Shown piece by piece: positions 53,199-62,959 of a stretch of DNA of 64,000 bases. The first letter of the stretch is position 1; each line of letters starts with the position of its first letter. A model generated the notes under the pieces. That model did no database searches and was not told the DNA's origin. It saw nothing but the letters and a program-made list of their open reading frames with translations. Source of the DNA: an uncultured Burkholderiales bacterium (GTDB taxonomy: Bacteria > Pseudomonadota > Gammaproteobacteria > Burkholderiales > Burkholderiaceae_C); contig CAIQBO010000003.1 of assembly GCA_903870145.1 (NCBI GenBank), positions 79,135 through 143,134 of the forward strand, written 5' to 3'. The position numbers were made by a program, and so were the translations under genes.

Positions 53199-54748
53199 AA
53201 AAATTAGGGACCAGCCTGCCCTGCCATCTGTTTGGCGTGCAAGCCACGCGCGAACTAGAGCGCTTGGCGCAGTTGCAAAAAGCCTCGCACAAGGGCCCGA
53301 GTTTGATGGCCATGGCCGGCTTGTCCGTGGCCAAGTTGGCCATGGCTTTGAAGCCCCATGCCAATTGCTATTGGGTGCTGTGTGGGCCCGGCAACAATGG
53401 TGGCGATGGCCTGCATGCGGCCATGCATTTGCACCAATGGGGCATGAACACCCAAGTGATTTTGTGGCCCACCGAACAAGCGCGGCCGCCTGACGCGGCG
53501 CAGGCGCTGCAGCAGGCGCGTGATGCGGGAGTTCAATTTTTAACTTCGTTGCCGCCCCATGCACCGGCCAGCGATTTGTGCATCGACGCTCTCTTGGGCA
53601 TCGGTGCAGCGCGCGCGCTGACGGGCGAGATGGCGCGCTGGGTTGATTGGATCAACCACTCCTTGGCGCAAGTCTTGTCGGTCGACTTGCCCACGGGGCT
53701 CGATGCCGACACGGGCTGCGTTCAAAGCCCCAATGCATCAGGCAACCCTGTTTGTGTGCAAGCCCAGCACACCCTGATGCTGCTGAGCGCCAAACCCGGT
53801 GTTTTCATGGCGCAGGGCCGCGACGCTGCAGGCAGCTTGTGGCTAGACACCTTGGGCACGGATGAACTTCAAAGCCAGGCCCAAGCTGACGCTCGTTTGA
53901 ACACCAAGCAAGGGCTTCCTGCTGGTTTGCTGGCGCACACGCACGCCAGCCACAAAGGCTCTTGGGGAGATGTGGCGGTGATTGGCGGCGAATCAATGGC
54001 GGTGCGCGGCATGGGCATGACGGGAGCAGTCGATTTGGCCGCCAGCGCCGCTTTGCATGCCGGCGCAGGAAGGGTCATGAGTTGCTATCTCACACCCACA
54101 CGCCCAGCGACTGGTTCACCCCCCCCAATTGCCATGCCAACGGTGGACATCGCAGGCTACGAGCCGGGCGTGATGCGCCGCCAATTGGAAGCTTTGAATT
54201 TGCGCGAACTCACGGTGCTGTGCGGCTGCGGTGGCGGCCAAGTGGTGCGTGCGCATTTGCCGCGGATCTTGCAGCAAAGCCCTGAACTGGTCTTGGACGC
54301 CGATGCTTTGAACGCCATTGCACAAGACCCTTGGCTCAAAGACTTGCTGCGCCAGCGCAGCGCTAAAAAATGGCACACCGTATTGACGCCCCACCCTTTG
54401 GAAGCTGCGCGCTTACTCGGCTCAAACACGGCCAGCGTGCAGCACGATCGACTGCATGCAGCTCAACAATTGGCTGACGACTTGCAATGCGTGGTCTTGC
54501 TCAAAGGCTCTGGCAGTGTGATCGCGGCACCCCATGAAACGCCCGTCATCAACCCAACGGGCAATGGCCGTTTAGCCACAGGAGGCACGGGCGATGTTTT
54601 GGCCGGCTTGCTCGCGGCCCGCATGGCGCAAGGGCTTGCGCCCTTTGCCGCGGCCTGCATGGCGGCTTTTGAGCATGGCGCGCTGGCCGATGCCTGGCCT
54701 GAAAATTTAGCCTTGACTGCCAGCGCCTTGGCTGAAAACCTGCGCTAA
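53195..54748 (+). CDS. nnr: Bifunctional NAD(P)H-hydrate epimerase/dehydratase
   Basis: Repairs damaged NADHX/NADPHX. 517 residues, a fusion. The N-terminal YjeF_N epimerase (about 1-220) has GPGNNGGDGLHAA and VDLPTGLDADTG. The C-terminal dehydratase, a carbohydrate-kinase-like fold (about 245-510), has HKGSWGDVAVIGGESMAVRGMG, VLDADALNAIA and NPTGNGRLATGGTGDVLAGL. The GTG start overlaps the amidase stop, so they are translationally coupled. Confidence 0.95.
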   Translation: MKKLGTSLPCHLFGVQATRELERLAQLQKASHKGPSLMAMAGLSVAKLAMALKPHANCYWVLCGPGNNGGDGLHAAMHLHQWGMNTQVILWPTEQARPPDAAQALQQARDAGVQFLTSLPPHAPASDLCIDALLGIGAARALTGEMARWVDWINHSLAQVLSVDLPTGLDADTGCVQSPNASGNPVCVQAQHTLMLLSAKPGVFMAQGRDAAGSLWLDTLGTDELQSQAQADARLNTKQGLPAGLLAHTHASHKGSWGDVAVIGGESMAVRGMGMTGAVDLAASAALHAGAGRVMSCYLTPTRPATGSPPPIAMPTVDIAGYEPGVMRRQLEALNLRELTVLCGCGGGQVVRAHLPRILQQSPELVLDADALNAIAQDPWLKDLLRQRSAKKWHTVLTPHPLEAARLLGSNTASVQHDRLHAAQQLADDLQCVVLLKGSGSVIAAPHETPVINPTGNGRLATGGTGDVLAGLLAARMAQGLAPFAAACMAAFEHGALADAWPENLALTASALAENLR

Positions 54749-54768
54749 CTTGCAGTCAAGCTTGGGCC

Positions 54769-55524
54769 TTAACCTCTGCCGGCAAACGGCATTTTGGTGG
54801 CCATCACGGTATGGAACATGACGTTAGCCGACAAGGGTAAATTGGCCATGTAAACCACCGACTGACCGACAACTTCAACGTCCATCAAGGGCTCAATCCC
54901 AATGCTGCCGTTGGCCTGGGGAACGCCCTTGGCCATTCGCATGGCCATGGGGGTGGCGGCGTTGCCAATGTCAATTTGCCCCACCGCAATGTCGTACACA
55001 CGCCCGTCCAGCGAAGCCGATTTGGTCAGGCCCGTGACAGCGTGTTTGGTCGATGTGTAGGCAATGGAGAAAGGCCGCGGTGTGGTGGCCGAAATCGAGC
55101 CATTGTTGATGATGCGTCCGCCTTGGGGGGTTTGCTTTTTCATCACGCGAAAGGCTTCGCGAATGCACAAAAACATGCCGGTTAAATTGATGTCGACCAC
55201 GTTTTTCCAAGTCTCCAAAGGCAGCTCGTCCAAGGGCACTGCCGCTGCACTGACACCGGCGTTGTTGAAGAGCAAATCCAAGCGGCCGTATGTTTGCACG
55301 CATTGCTCAAACAAGGCCTTGACGGAGTCTTCCTTTGTCACATCGGTGCTCACCGCCAGCGCGCGTGCGCCACTTGGCGCTTGTGCAACGACTTCTTCTA
55401 AATTGGCCAGGCGCCTACCCGCCAACACCACAGTCCAACCGTTTGCCAGCAAGGCCAAGGCTGCTGCGCGGCCCACACCAGAACCAGCGCCAGTCACGAT
55501 GGCCACTTTGGATGATTGCGTCAT
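54769..55524 (-). CDS. Short-chain dehydrogenase/reductase (SDR)
   Basis: 251 residues. Rossmann TGAGSGVG (11-18), NNAG (87-90), catalytic serine near 143, Y156 and K160 in [13 protein letters not shown](P)-dependent oxidation of an unknown alcohol. The C-terminal [18 protein letters not shown] is short. It stands alone, converging on nnr. Confidence 0.9.
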   Translation of the reverse strand: MTQSSKVAIVTGAGSGVGRAAALALLANGWTVVLAGRRLANLEEVVAQAPSGARALAVSTDVTKEDSVKALFEQCVQTYGRLDLLFNNAGVSAAAVPLDELPLETWKNVVDINLTGMFLCIREAFRVMKKQTPQGGRIINNGSISATTPRPFSIAYTSTKHAVTGLTKSASLDGRVYDIAVGQIDIGNAATPMAMRMAKGVPQANGSIGIEPLMDVEVVGQSVVYMANLPLSANVMFHTVMATKMPFAGRG

Positions 55525-55554
55525 GAGAGAAAACTCCTAAAAAAAGAAAAGATA

Positions 55555-57831
55555 TTAACGGCGGGTTTTGCGCGCTTGGCTGGATTTTTTCTTGCCTGCG
55601 GGCTTTTTCGATGCGGCTTTGACGGAAGCTTTCACAGATCGGCCAACAGCGTGCGGGACTTGCGCCTTGCGCGGCATGTGCGGAATCGATTTGGCCTTGC
55701 CACGGGGGCCAGCGGGGCCGTCGACTGCGCCTTTGTCGCGCATGGCTCTGGTTTGCAAATCTTCACCAGGAGTGATCAATCTGAAATCAATTTTGCGCCC
55801 ATCCAAGTCAACGCGGCTGACTTGAATTTGAACCCGCGTGCCAATGGCATACCGAATGCCCGTGCGCTCTCCGCGCAGTTCTTGGCGGGCTTCGTCAAAG
55901 CGGAAATACTCACCGCCCAATTCGGTGATGTGCACCAAGCCCTCGACGTACAAAGCGTCCAAGGTTACAAAAATTCCGAAGCTGGTGGCCGAGGTGACAA
56001 CACCGCTGTACTCCTCACCCAAATGTTCCCGCATGAATTTGCACTTGAGCCAAGCTTCCACATCTCGGCTGGCCTCGTCGGCACGCCTTTCGTTGGCGCT
56101 GCAATGCAGCCCTGCTGCCTCCCAAGCTTGCTGCTCGGCGGGCGACATTTGAATGCGCGGGGGCTCTTGCATCTGCACGCCCGACTTATTTTTTTGCAGA
56201 CGCTTGGTTAGCTTGGCATGCGCTTCACCCGGCAAAGGCAAATTGGGCAGCTGGTATTTTTTATGCGCCAAGATGGCTTTGATCACCCGGTGCACCAACA
56301 AATCAGGGTAGCGCCGAATGGGGCTGGTGAAGTGGGTGTAGGCGCCGTAGGCCAAGCCAAAGTGGCCGCTGTTGATGGGCGTGTAAATGGCTTGCTGCAT
56401 GGAGCGCAGCAGCATGGTGTGAATTTGCTGAGCGTCGGGACGGTCTTTGGTGGCCTGCGCAATTTGTTGAAATTCGCCAGGCTTGGGGTCATCACTCAGT
56501 GCAACGCCAATGCCCAAAGCCTTCAAGTAGGTGCGCAAGACCTCTTTCTTTTCTGGTGTGGGGCCTTCGTGCACACGAAACAAACCAGGGTGCTTGCCTT
56601 CTTGAATGAAATCTGCACTGCACACGTTGGCGGCCAACATGGCTTCCTCGATCAAGCGGTGCGCTTCGGTGCGAACACGGGGCACAATTTTTTCAATGCG
56701 CCCGTTGTCATCACAAATGATTTGAGTTTCCGTGGTTTCAAAGTCAACCGCACCGCGCACTGCACGTGAAGCCAACAGCGCGCGGTAGACATCGTGCAAA
56801 TGGATCAAATCGTTGACGAGTGCTTTTCGCTTGATGGCTTCAGGGCCCTTTGTGTTGGCCAAAATTGCGGCCACTTCGGTGTAGGTGAAACGGGCGTGGC
56901 TGAACATCACAGCGGGGTAAAACTGGTAGGCGTGAATATCGCCTTTGGCATTGACCAGCATGTCACACACCATGCACAAGCGCTCGACTTGCGGGTTCAA
57001 AGAGCACAGGCCGTTGGAGAGTTTTTCTGGCAGCATGGGGATCACGCGGCGAGGAAAATAGACACTGGTGGCACGGTCGTACGCATCGACATCGATGGCG
57101 CTGCCAGTCTCCACATAATGACTCACATCTGCAATCGCAACCAGCAAACGCCAGCCTTTGCCGCGGCCCACTTTGGTCGGTTCGCAATACACGGCATCGT
57201 CAAAATCACGGGCGTCCTCGCCATCGATGGTGACCAAGGGCACGTCGGTTAAATCGATGCGGTCTTTTTTGTCTAGCGGCCGCACTTTGTCAGGTAAAGT
57301 GCGCGCCAAGCCAAGGCATGCATCTGAGAATTCATGCGGCACGCTGTACTTGCGAACCGCGATGTCAATCTCCATGCCGGGGTCGTCAATTTCACCGAGC
57401 ACTTCTTTGACTCGCCCCACGGGTTGCCCATAAAGGGCTGGCGGTTCGGTCAACTCCACCACCACCACTTGCCCCGGTTTGCCAAGGCCAATGGCAGTTT
57501 TGGGAATCAAAATATCTTGGCCATACCGCTTGTCTTCAGGCGCCACAATCCAGATGCCGCTTTCATGCAACAAGCGCCCGATGATGGGGTGCGGCGGGCG
57601 CTCCATGATCTCAACCACGCGGCCTTCGGGCCGGCCTTTGCGGTCTTGCCGAACGATCCGAACTTTGACGCGATCTTTGTGCAAAACGGCGCGCATTTCG
57701 TTGGGCGGCAAGAAAATATCGCCCTCGCCATCGTCGCGAATAAAGAAGCCGTGGCCATCGCGATGACCTTGCACACTGCCTTCGATTTCCTCTAGCAATC
57801 CACTGGGTGAACTTAATTTTTTGATATACAA
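55555..57831 (-). CDS. rnr: Ribonuclease R
   Basis: 3'-5' exoribonuclease for structured RNA and quality control. About 758 residues from TTG at 57831 (MYIKKLSSPSGLLEEIEG). Cold-shock domains, RNB domain with TIDGEDARDFDDAVYCE (Mg ligands) and VADVSHYV-like IADVSHYVETGSAIDVDAYDRATSVYFPRRVIPMLP, S1 domain, and a Lys-rich tail. Compared with E. coli (813) the N-terminal winged-helix domain is missing. The frame continues into DNA antisense to tRNA-Leu, which is not coding. No Shine-Dalgarno at good spacing for the TTG, so the exact start is uncertain. Confidence 0.88.
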   Translation of the reverse strand: MYIKKLSSPSGLLEEIEGSVQGHRDGHGFFIRDDGEGDIFLPPNEMRAVLHKDRVKVRIVRQDRKGRPEGRVVEIMERPPHPIIGRLLHESGIWIVAPEDKRYGQDILIPKTAIGLGKPGQVVVVELTEPPALYGQPVGRVKEVLGEIDDPGMEIDIAVRKYSVPHEFSDACLGLARTLPDKVRPLDKKDRIDLTDVPLVTIDGEDARDFDDAVYCEPTKVGRGKGWRLLVAIADVSHYVETGSAIDVDAYDRATSVYFPRRVIPMLPEKLSNGLCSLNPQVERLCMVCDMLVNAKGDIHAYQFYPAVMFSHARFTYTEVAAILANTKGPEAIKRKALVNDLIHLHDVYRALLASRAVRGAVDFETTETQIICDDNGRIEKIVPRVRTEAHRLIEEAMLAANVCSADFIQEGKHPGLFRVHEGPTPEKKEVLRTYLKALGIGVALSDDPKPGEFQQIAQATKDRPDAQQIHTMLLRSMQQAIYTPINSGHFGLAYGAYTHFTSPIRRYPDLLVHRVIKAILAHKKYQLPNLPLPGEAHAKLTKRLQKNKSGVQMQEPPRIQMSPAEQQAWEAAGLHCSANERRADEASRDVEAWLKCKFMREHLGEEYSGVVTSATSFGIFVTLDALYVEGLVHITELGGEYFRFDEARQELRGERTGIRYAIGTRVQIQVSRVDLDGRKIDFRLITPGEDLQTRAMRDKGAVDGPAGPRGKAKSIPHMPRKAQVPHAVGRSVKASVKAASKKPAGKKKSSQARKTRR

Positions 57832-57850
57832 TCCTTGTTTGGTCCTGAGA

Positions 57851-57935
<85 letters not shown>

Positions 57936-57944
57936 AGTTTAATC

Positions 57945-57971
57945 AAAGCTGCACACACTGCAGCTTTTTTT
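57945..57971 (+). terminator. Terminator of tRNA-Leu
   Basis: Stem AAAGCTGCA (57945-57953) with TGCAGCTTT (57959-57967), loop CACAC, then T run to 57971 on the plus strand, 10 bp after CCA. Confidence 0.85.
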
Positions 57972-57993
57972 GTGTCTTTTATTTTCTCTGACA

Positions 57994-59379
57994 TCAAATC
58001 GGGACCGCCACCAAATCGTGTCCATCCACAGCGACGACACGCACCTGCGTGAAGTCGCCCGCTTTGTAAGTCTTGCTGATTTTCTCAGGCGGCAATAAGT
58101 GCACGTGTCCGTCAATTTCCGGGGCGTCCGCATAAGACCTGCCCAGCCCCCCTTTGCGGCCCATGGACTGCGCAGAATCAATCAAGACCTGCATGCTGGC
58201 GCCCACTCGTTTTTTCAAGCGCTCAGCTGAGACCTCTTCGGCCACTGCCATGAAACGCGACCTGCGCTCCTCGCGCACGGCTTGGGGCAGCATGCCAGGC
58301 AATTCGTTGGCAAGAGCGCCCTTCACGGGGCTGTAGGCAAAGCAGCCCGCATGGTCAATTTGCGCGTCTCGCAAAAAGGCCAAGAGATGCTCAAACTCTT
58401 CTTCAGTTTCCCCCGGAAACCCGGCAATGAAGGTACTACGGATCACCAATTGGGGGCAAGTAGCTCGCCAATTTTGAATGCGCTCCAAATTCTTCTCGCC
58501 ACTGGCTGGGCGCTTCATGCGCCGCAGTACATCGGGGTGGCTGTGCTGCAATGGCACGTCCAAATAGGGCAAGACCAAGCCGGTGGCCATCAGGGGAATG
58601 ATCTCGTCCACACTGGGGTATGGGTAAACGTAGTGCAAACGCACCCAAGCACCATAGCGTTGCGCGATCTCACCTAAAGTTTGAACCAACTCCAGCATGC
58701 GGGTTTTGACTGGACGGCCCTCCCAAAAACCGGTGCGGTATTTCACATCGACACCGTAAGCGGAGGTGTCCTGGCTGATCACCAAGAGTTCTTTGACGCC
58801 GCCTTCAAACAGGGCCTGGGCTTCTTTGAGCACATCGCCAATTGGGCGCGAGACCAAGTCACCCCGCATTGAAGGAATGATGCAAAAAGTACAGCGGTGG
58901 TTGCAGCCTTCACTGATTTTCAAATACGCGTAGTGACGAGGTGTGAGTTTCAAACCGGCTTGGCCAAAAGCATTGGGCACCAAATCTAAAAAAGGGTCGT
59001 GCGGTTTGGGCAGGTAGGCGTGAACCGCATCCATTACCTCTTGTGTGGCGTGCGGGCCGGTCACGGCCAAAACACGGGGGTGAATTTCTTGCACCATATT
59101 GCCCCCGCCATCGCCGGTTTTGGCGCCCAAGCACCCCGTCACGATGACTTTGCCGTTGACGCTCAAGGCCTCGGAGATGGTGTCCAAGCTTTCTTTGATC
59201 GCATCGTCAATGAAGCCGCAGGTGTTAACGATGACCAGGTCGGCACCCTCGAACGTCTTGGAAGTTTGGTAGCCCTCGGCGCTGAGCTGCGTGAGGATCA
59301 GTTCAGAATCGGTCAAGGCTTTGGGACAACCCAAACTGACAAAACCGACTCGGGGCGCGGGTGAAACAATTTCATTCAT
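57994..59379 (-). CDS. rimO: Ribosomal protein S12 methylthiotransferase
   Basis: Radical-SAM enzyme that methylthiolates Asp89 of S12. 461 residues. N-terminal cluster cysteines C18, C54, C83; radical-SAM cysteines C159, C163, C166 in CNHRCTFC; C-terminal TRAM domain. Starts [26 protein letters not shown]. Confidence 0.96.
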   Translation of the reverse strand: MNEIVSPAPRVGFVSLGCPKALTDSELILTQLSAEGYQTSKTFEGADLVIVNTCGFIDDAIKESLDTISEALSVNGKVIVTGCLGAKTGDGGGNMVQEIHPRVLAVTGPHATQEVMDAVHAYLPKPHDPFLDLVPNAFGQAGLKLTPRHYAYLKISEGCNHRCTFCIIPSMRGDLVSRPIGDVLKEAQALFEGGVKELLVISQDTSAYGVDVKYRTGFWEGRPVKTRMLELVQTLGEIAQRYGAWVRLHYVYPYPSVDEIIPLMATGLVLPYLDVPLQHSHPDVLRRMKRPASGEKNLERIQNWRATCPQLVIRSTFIAGFPGETEEEFEHLLAFLRDAQIDHAGCFAYSPVKGALANELPGMLPQAVREERRSRFMAVAEEVSAERLKKRVGASMQVLIDSAQSMGRKGGLGRSYADAPEIDGHVHLLPPEKISKTYKAGDFTQVRVVAVDGHDLVAVPI

Positions 59380-59405
59380 GTCCGCATTGTCCCAGTAAAA
59401 CGCTT

Positions 59406-59867
59406 TCAGCTCTTGATGCCAAAGGCGCCCAGCATGGTTTCTGTTTGCTTTTTCATCTGCTCTTGCATTTGCGTGACGATATTTTTCGACTGATCACCCA
59501 TTTTGGTTTGCATGGCCATCAAAGAATGGACATTGTTTTCCAAGTAGGCTCCCATGAAACCCTGCATCGCGTGGCCATAAAACCGAATAATTTGGCTCAG
59601 AACAGCCTCGGTGAACATCGGAGCACCTGCAGACTCCTCCTCCAAAATGATTTGCAGCAAGATGGCGCGCGTGAGGTCTTCGCCAGTTTTGGCATCTTTC
59701 ACGCCAAATTTTTGGCTTTCCATGACCAAGCGCTTGATTTCAGAAAGCGTGATGTAACTCGACGTGGTGGTGTCGTACAGCCTTCGGTTGGGGTACTTTT
59801 TAATGACCCGAACGCTTGGCGCTGCAGCGCCCAGGGGAGCTGCTGATGTGTCAGGTTTTTTCTTCAA
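59406..59867 (-). CDS. phaR: Polyhydroxyalkanoate synthesis repressor PhaR
   Basis: 153 residues from TTG at 59867, which has a GAGGGCGG ribosome site nine bases upstream. An ATG at 59957 would add 30 residues without similarity. [29 protein letters not shown] is the DNA-binding PHB_acc_N domain; two copies of the PHB_acc domain and a helical C-terminus follow. It regulates phasin and PHB granule genes and binds PHB. Family is secure, start less so. Confidence 0.88.
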   Translation of the reverse strand: MKKKPDTSAAPLGAAAPSVRVIKKYPNRRLYDTTTSSYITLSEIKRLVMESQKFGVKDAKTGEDLTRAILLQIILEEESAGAPMFTEAVLSQIIRFYGHAMQGFMGAYLENNVHSLMAMQTKMGDQSKNIVTQMQEQMKKQTETMLGAFGIKS

Positions 59868-60011
59868 GGTGTCCGCCCTCAATGGAATTGAAAGGATTTT
59901 GGCGCAAACATGCTGCGCTGCAACACATTCTAGAGATTTCACGTGAACATTAGCCACAAGGATTTACCCGCAAGGGTAAGCATGGAGTTAAAAGGGGTTT
60001 AAAAGGGGACG

Positions 60012-60905
60012 CTACCCTTTAAATGGGGTTGAGCGAAATTCTCTCCACAATAAATACAAGCCACTCATGACGACAATGCATGCCCCAATGGCCACTGCGC
60101 TGTCGGGTAATTGGCCAAATATGAGCCAGCCTCCCAGCGTCATGTAAATGATTTGCTGGTACAAAAATGGGCCCAAAACAGCTGCGGACGCATAGCGGTG
60201 CGCCATCGCCGAAGCGGTGTGGCCCAGTCCGCCGGACAAACCAGCGATCAGAATAACCAGCCATGTCTGCCAGCTATCAGGGGTTTGCCAAGACCACAAC
60301 GCAAACGGGGCCAACAACACTGTAGGCACTGCGGCTGAGGCGAGTTGAGTCACGACAGGATCGTCGCTTCCTGCCAAACGGCGCGTCATCAAGTTAAAGG
60401 CTGCATACAAAAAAGCATTCACGATGCTGAGAAAAATTGCGGGATGAAAACCATGACTGCCGGGTCGAATGATGACAAGTACACCAACAAAGCCCATGCA
60501 AATTGCAATCCATCGTTTCGCATCAAGCCGTTCATTCATCAACCACGCAGATAGCAGTGCAATCAGCACAGGCACCGAAAACTGAACCGCGCCTGTTTCA
60601 GCCAACTGCAAAAACTGCAGTGCAATGAAGTTCAGCCCCGTCATCAGGCCCAACATCAAGCCGCGAAGCAGTTGCAAACGCGGGTTGGTGACAACGAACA
60701 AACGCGCGCCCATCCCGGGCACGAAAAAGGCAGCAGTGAAAAGTGTGTGAAATAAGAATCTCAACCACACCACCTGCAACACGGGAAGTGATTGCACCAA
60801 CCACTTGGCACTGGCATCCAACACAGCGAACATCAGCGTGGTGACTGTCACCAATGCAATGCCAATTTGCCGGTTTCGGGATGAGTCGCTTAAAAGTTTT
60901 GACAT
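60012..60905 (-). CDS. EamA/DMT family transporter
   Basis: 297 residues with about ten membrane helices in two EamA repeats (first around VTTLMFAVLDASAKW, second around PAIFLSIVNAFLYAAFNLMTRR). Substrate unknown; members export amino acids or metabolites. Last clearly chromosomal core gene before the accessory region. Confidence 0.9.
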   Translation of the reverse strand: MSKLLSDSSRNRQIGIALVTVTTLMFAVLDASAKWLVQSLPVLQVVWLRFLFHTLFTAAFFVPGMGARLFVVTNPRLQLLRGLMLGLMTGLNFIALQFLQLAETGAVQFSVPVLIALLSAWLMNERLDAKRWIAICMGFVGVLVIIRPGSHGFHPAIFLSIVNAFLYAAFNLMTRRLAGSDDPVVTQLASAAVPTVLLAPFALWSWQTPDSWQTWLVILIAGLSGGLGHTASAMAHRYASAAVLGPFLYQQIIYMTLGGWLIFGQLPDSAVAIGACIVVMSGLYLLWREFRSTPFKG

Positions 60906-61030
60906 GGATTTATTTTTGCAAAGCTCTGGCCGATGAACCTAAAGGACAAAAAGTACTTCCAAATGCTTCAAAGAAAGCTTGCGGGCTCGAGTCTGCCACG
61001 CGTTAGCGAGACTTTATGGGCTGCAGAAAC

Positions 61031-61063
61031 AAAAAAAGCACCAAGCGGTTGGGCTAAGTGCTT
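61031..61063 (-). terminator. Terminator copy 1 (left)
   Basis: Minus strand stem AAGCAC (61063-61058) with GTGCTT (61041-61036), then seven T residues (61037-61031). Very similar to the hairpin at 62987-63019: shared AAAAAAAGCACC, AGCG and TAAGTGCTTGAT. Confidence 0.65.
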
Positions 61064-61128
61064 GATATTCGCAAGTCAATCGTCGCAGCATGAGTGGGCA
61101 ATGCGACATTGAGCTGCTTCCCTTGCTT

Positions 61129-61236
61129 CTAAGGGCCAGTGCACTCAATTAGTTCGCCGTTGTCCGTGGGGTCAGCAGCGCGCCACTTCTCAAGTACCTT
61201 CAGGATCACTCGGTCATGGAACGCATGCTCAATACG
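61129..61236 (-). pseudogene. Coding-like remnant of unknown gene (C-terminal piece)
   Basis: A 35-codon minus-strand stretch ends with a stop and reads like real protein (VILKVLEKWRAADPTDNGEL near the end), but an in-frame stop lies a few codons upstream (TGA at about 61242). Not identified. It probably is the tail of a gene lost by truncation. Confidence 0.35.
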
Positions 61237-61323
61237 CCCTCACCCATCCTTGCCCCGGCGCGATGATGTGCCGCGGTCTTAGGCCGCAATGCCACGGAAT
61301 TGGCCGTGGCCTTGGCTGACTGA

Positions 61324-61746
61324 TCAAGGATTGAAGCGCTCAAAAAATTGAGCGGGCGAGAGTATTTCGACTCCCTTGTAGGCTTTTACACCCTTCAAAT
61401 CAGGGTCGCCTGAAATGAGGATAGTTGCACCTGAAACGATGGCGAGCTCAATGAACTTGTCGTCGGTTTTGTCTCGACTGACCGCCACCGAAGACGATAT
61501 TTCAAAGCGCCGGATTGATTGCGCGATCTGAACCAGATGTAGCAGACGGCCTGATTCACCGAAGTAGCGATCAAACTTGGGCCTGGCAATGCGTGTTTCC
61601 AGTTCATGCCAAGTATCCTGATTCTGGGCAATCACGAAATGCTCGATGGCTAGCGCCAGGACTTGAGCGGTCTTTGATTGTGGGAGCAAGCCCGCGCTAA
61701 TTAAGACGTTGGTGTCTATGATGATGAATGCAGGCTCAGTCTTCAT
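61324..61746 (-). CDS. PIN-domain toxin (COG1569-type, VapC-like)
   Basis: 140 residues from the ATG at 61746; six more codons upstream are open but lie in the antitoxin. PIN ribonuclease fold: acidic D11 in IIIDTNVLISAG, a central helix, DKTDDKF (about 93-99) and ISGDPDL near the end. It likely cleaves RNA when free of its antitoxin. Start overlaps the antitoxin gene stop by 11 bp. Typical mobile TA locus in an accessory region. Confidence 0.85.
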   Translation of the reverse strand: MKTEPAFIIIDTNVLISAGLLPQSKTAQVLALAIEHFVIAQNQDTWHELETRIARPKFDRYFGESGRLLHLVQIAQSIRRFEISSSVAVSRDKTDDKFIELAIVSGATILISGDPDLKGVKAYKGVEILSPAQFFERFNP

Positions 61747-62041
61747 TGAGCATGCGCATGACATCGTCTTCGGTCAAACCTTCTTCAGCCGCTTGATTGC
61801 TCATTTTCCCGAGGTGCAAGCGCATCGCCTCCCCCGCATCTTTCCCATGAAGCGGGTAGTTCTCACTAATCAGCGCGGCGACATGCAACGGAATGGTCTG
61901 GGTGGATGCCTTGTAGTCCTCGTACGATTGGACGACCGCCACGGGGCGGCCTCGGCGGGTGACCGCGATTGGCTGACGCTGGGATGCGTCGATCAACGTG
62001 CCAAATTGGTTTTGGGCAGCAAGAGATGTCATAGTGAGCAT
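61736..62041 (-). CDS. Phd/YefM-family antitoxin
   Basis: 101 residues. N-terminal SLAAQNQFGTLIDASQRQPIAVTRRGRPVAVVQSYEDY is the Phd/YefM DNA-binding fold; the C-terminal half is likely disordered and wraps the toxin. ATG at 62041 has GAGG eight bases upstream; ATG at 62032 is an alternative. It is first in a two-gene operon with the PIN gene and probably represses its own promoter. Confidence 0.85.
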   Translation of the reverse strand: MLTMTSLAAQNQFGTLIDASQRQPIAVTRRGRPVAVVQSYEDYKASTQTIPLHVAALISENYPLHGKDAGEAMRLHLGKMSNQAAEEGLTEDDVMRMLNED

Positions 62042-62067
62042 GTTGATCGCCTCGGTTATTATGTGTT

Positions 62068-62084
62068 ACAGCCATAATAGCTGT
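62068..62084. promoter_or_regulatory. Operator palindrome of the toxin-antitoxin operon
   Basis: ACAGC-CATAATA-GCTGT: 5-bp perfect arms around the -10 box. Binding here would block RNA polymerase, the expected autoregulation. Confidence 0.6.
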
Positions 62085-62101
62085 TTCAGTCATTTTGTCA
62101 A
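62074..62101 (-). promoter_or_regulatory. Promoter of the toxin-antitoxin operon
   Basis: Minus strand TTGACA (62101-62096), 16-bp spacer, TATTAT (62079-62074). The -10 lies in the centre of the palindrome 62068-62084. Confidence 0.65.
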
Positions 62102-62261
62102 GCCGGTGATCCAGCGAACAGATCTCCTCAGATTGATGAGTTCCTGATCATTGCGCTGGAAATTGAAGAACTGCTTCGTTCGTCAGCCCTCGGACACTCT
62201 TCCATGAAAAGTTGACGATCGGGTCCACAGCCTCGCTGGCACCACCTGCCAGTCCATCATG

Positions 62262-62309
62262 CTTGAAGGCACCGACGTTGTGTTGCTTGACTATCAGGAC
62301 TACCACTAG
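62262..62309 (+). pseudogene. higB: HigB toxin remnant (last 15 codons)
   Basis: The reading LEGTDVVLLDYQDYH-stop matches the C-terminus of RelE-type HigB toxins (usually ...VDYQDYH). Upstream codons do not continue the family, so the rest of the toxin was deleted or replaced. It stops 10 bp before the higA start. Confidence 0.7.
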
Positions 62310-62319
62310 GATATTTGCC

Positions 62320-62690
62320 ATGGCTCGTATGTTTACCCCCCTCACCCCGGCTTGACACTGCGCGATGACGTACTGCCAGCGCTGGGCCTGACTGTGACCG
62401 AAGCTGCAAAGCAATTGGATGTGTCCCGCGTGGCGCTGTCCCGCTTGCTCAATGGTCGCGCCGCTGTTTCCCCTGAGATGGCCCTGCGTATTGAAGCGTG
62501 GCTGGGTGTTGAACGCGGCGGCGAGGCCCGACTTTGGCTGGCAGAGCAAAGCGCGTATGACGTGCATCAGGCCGAGGAACGGTTCAAGTCCGCCCCCATG
62601 CACGTTCAACCAGCACCAGCCAACGCGGTGCCCACCCTGCCCTATTCACACTGGTCGGTCGGCACGGCTTCAAGCATCTTTTGCACTTAG
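62320..62690 (+). pseudogene. higA: HigA antitoxin, frameshifted
   Basis: The ATG at 62320 (ribosome site AGGA) starts MARMF, then runs out of frame; the main frame from 62352 reads LTLRDDVLPALGLTVTEAAKQLDVSRVALSRLLNGRAAVSPEM, an XRE helix-turn-helix as in HigA. One base is missing in the C-rich stretch near 62335-62341. The C-terminus runs ~20 residues past the usual end. A TTG at 62352 could still start a short protein. Toxin partner is gone. Confidence 0.8.
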
Positions 62691-62959
62691 GGCGCACTTA
62701 AGACAACCTAAAAAATAGAGCCTACTGTGCAGTAAGCCGCTTGCTTCAAAGGAGAAGTGGCTGGTGGGTGATGACGGGCTCCTACCGCCGAGCTACGCCC
62801 CGTAAGGGCGCCGATCCGTCAACAAGCTGTTCTGGTTTATTGCGCCATGCTGGACAGCAGCAACCATTTCCGCCTAAACAACTCCTGCGGCGGGTACCAG
62901 ACATTGGCAAGTGTGACATGCCGAATTTCGGCGGGTTCAGCCGTTTTTCGGAACATCAC
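62691..62959. other. Intergenic stretch right of higA
   Basis: No gene recognised. A small hairpin (CGCCC-CGTAA-GGGCG, about 62801-62815) is visible. Contains no family-like reading. Confidence 0.4.

Larger units (their letters stand above)
60906..61323. other. Intergenic/decayed region left of the toxin-antitoxin pair
   Basis: No intact gene. Contains a terminator (61031-61063) and a short coding-like remnant (61129-61236, minus). The rest shows no recognisable protein. GC-rich palindromic pieces near 61260-61310 (CCGCGGTCTTAGGCCG, GCCACGG...CCGTGGC) could be hairpins. Confidence 0.4.

Noticed and set aside
60960..61020. CTCGAGTC-containing stretch as a second tRNA fragment
   Set aside because: No acceptor pairing or CCA end found; similarity to a T loop is short and probably chance.
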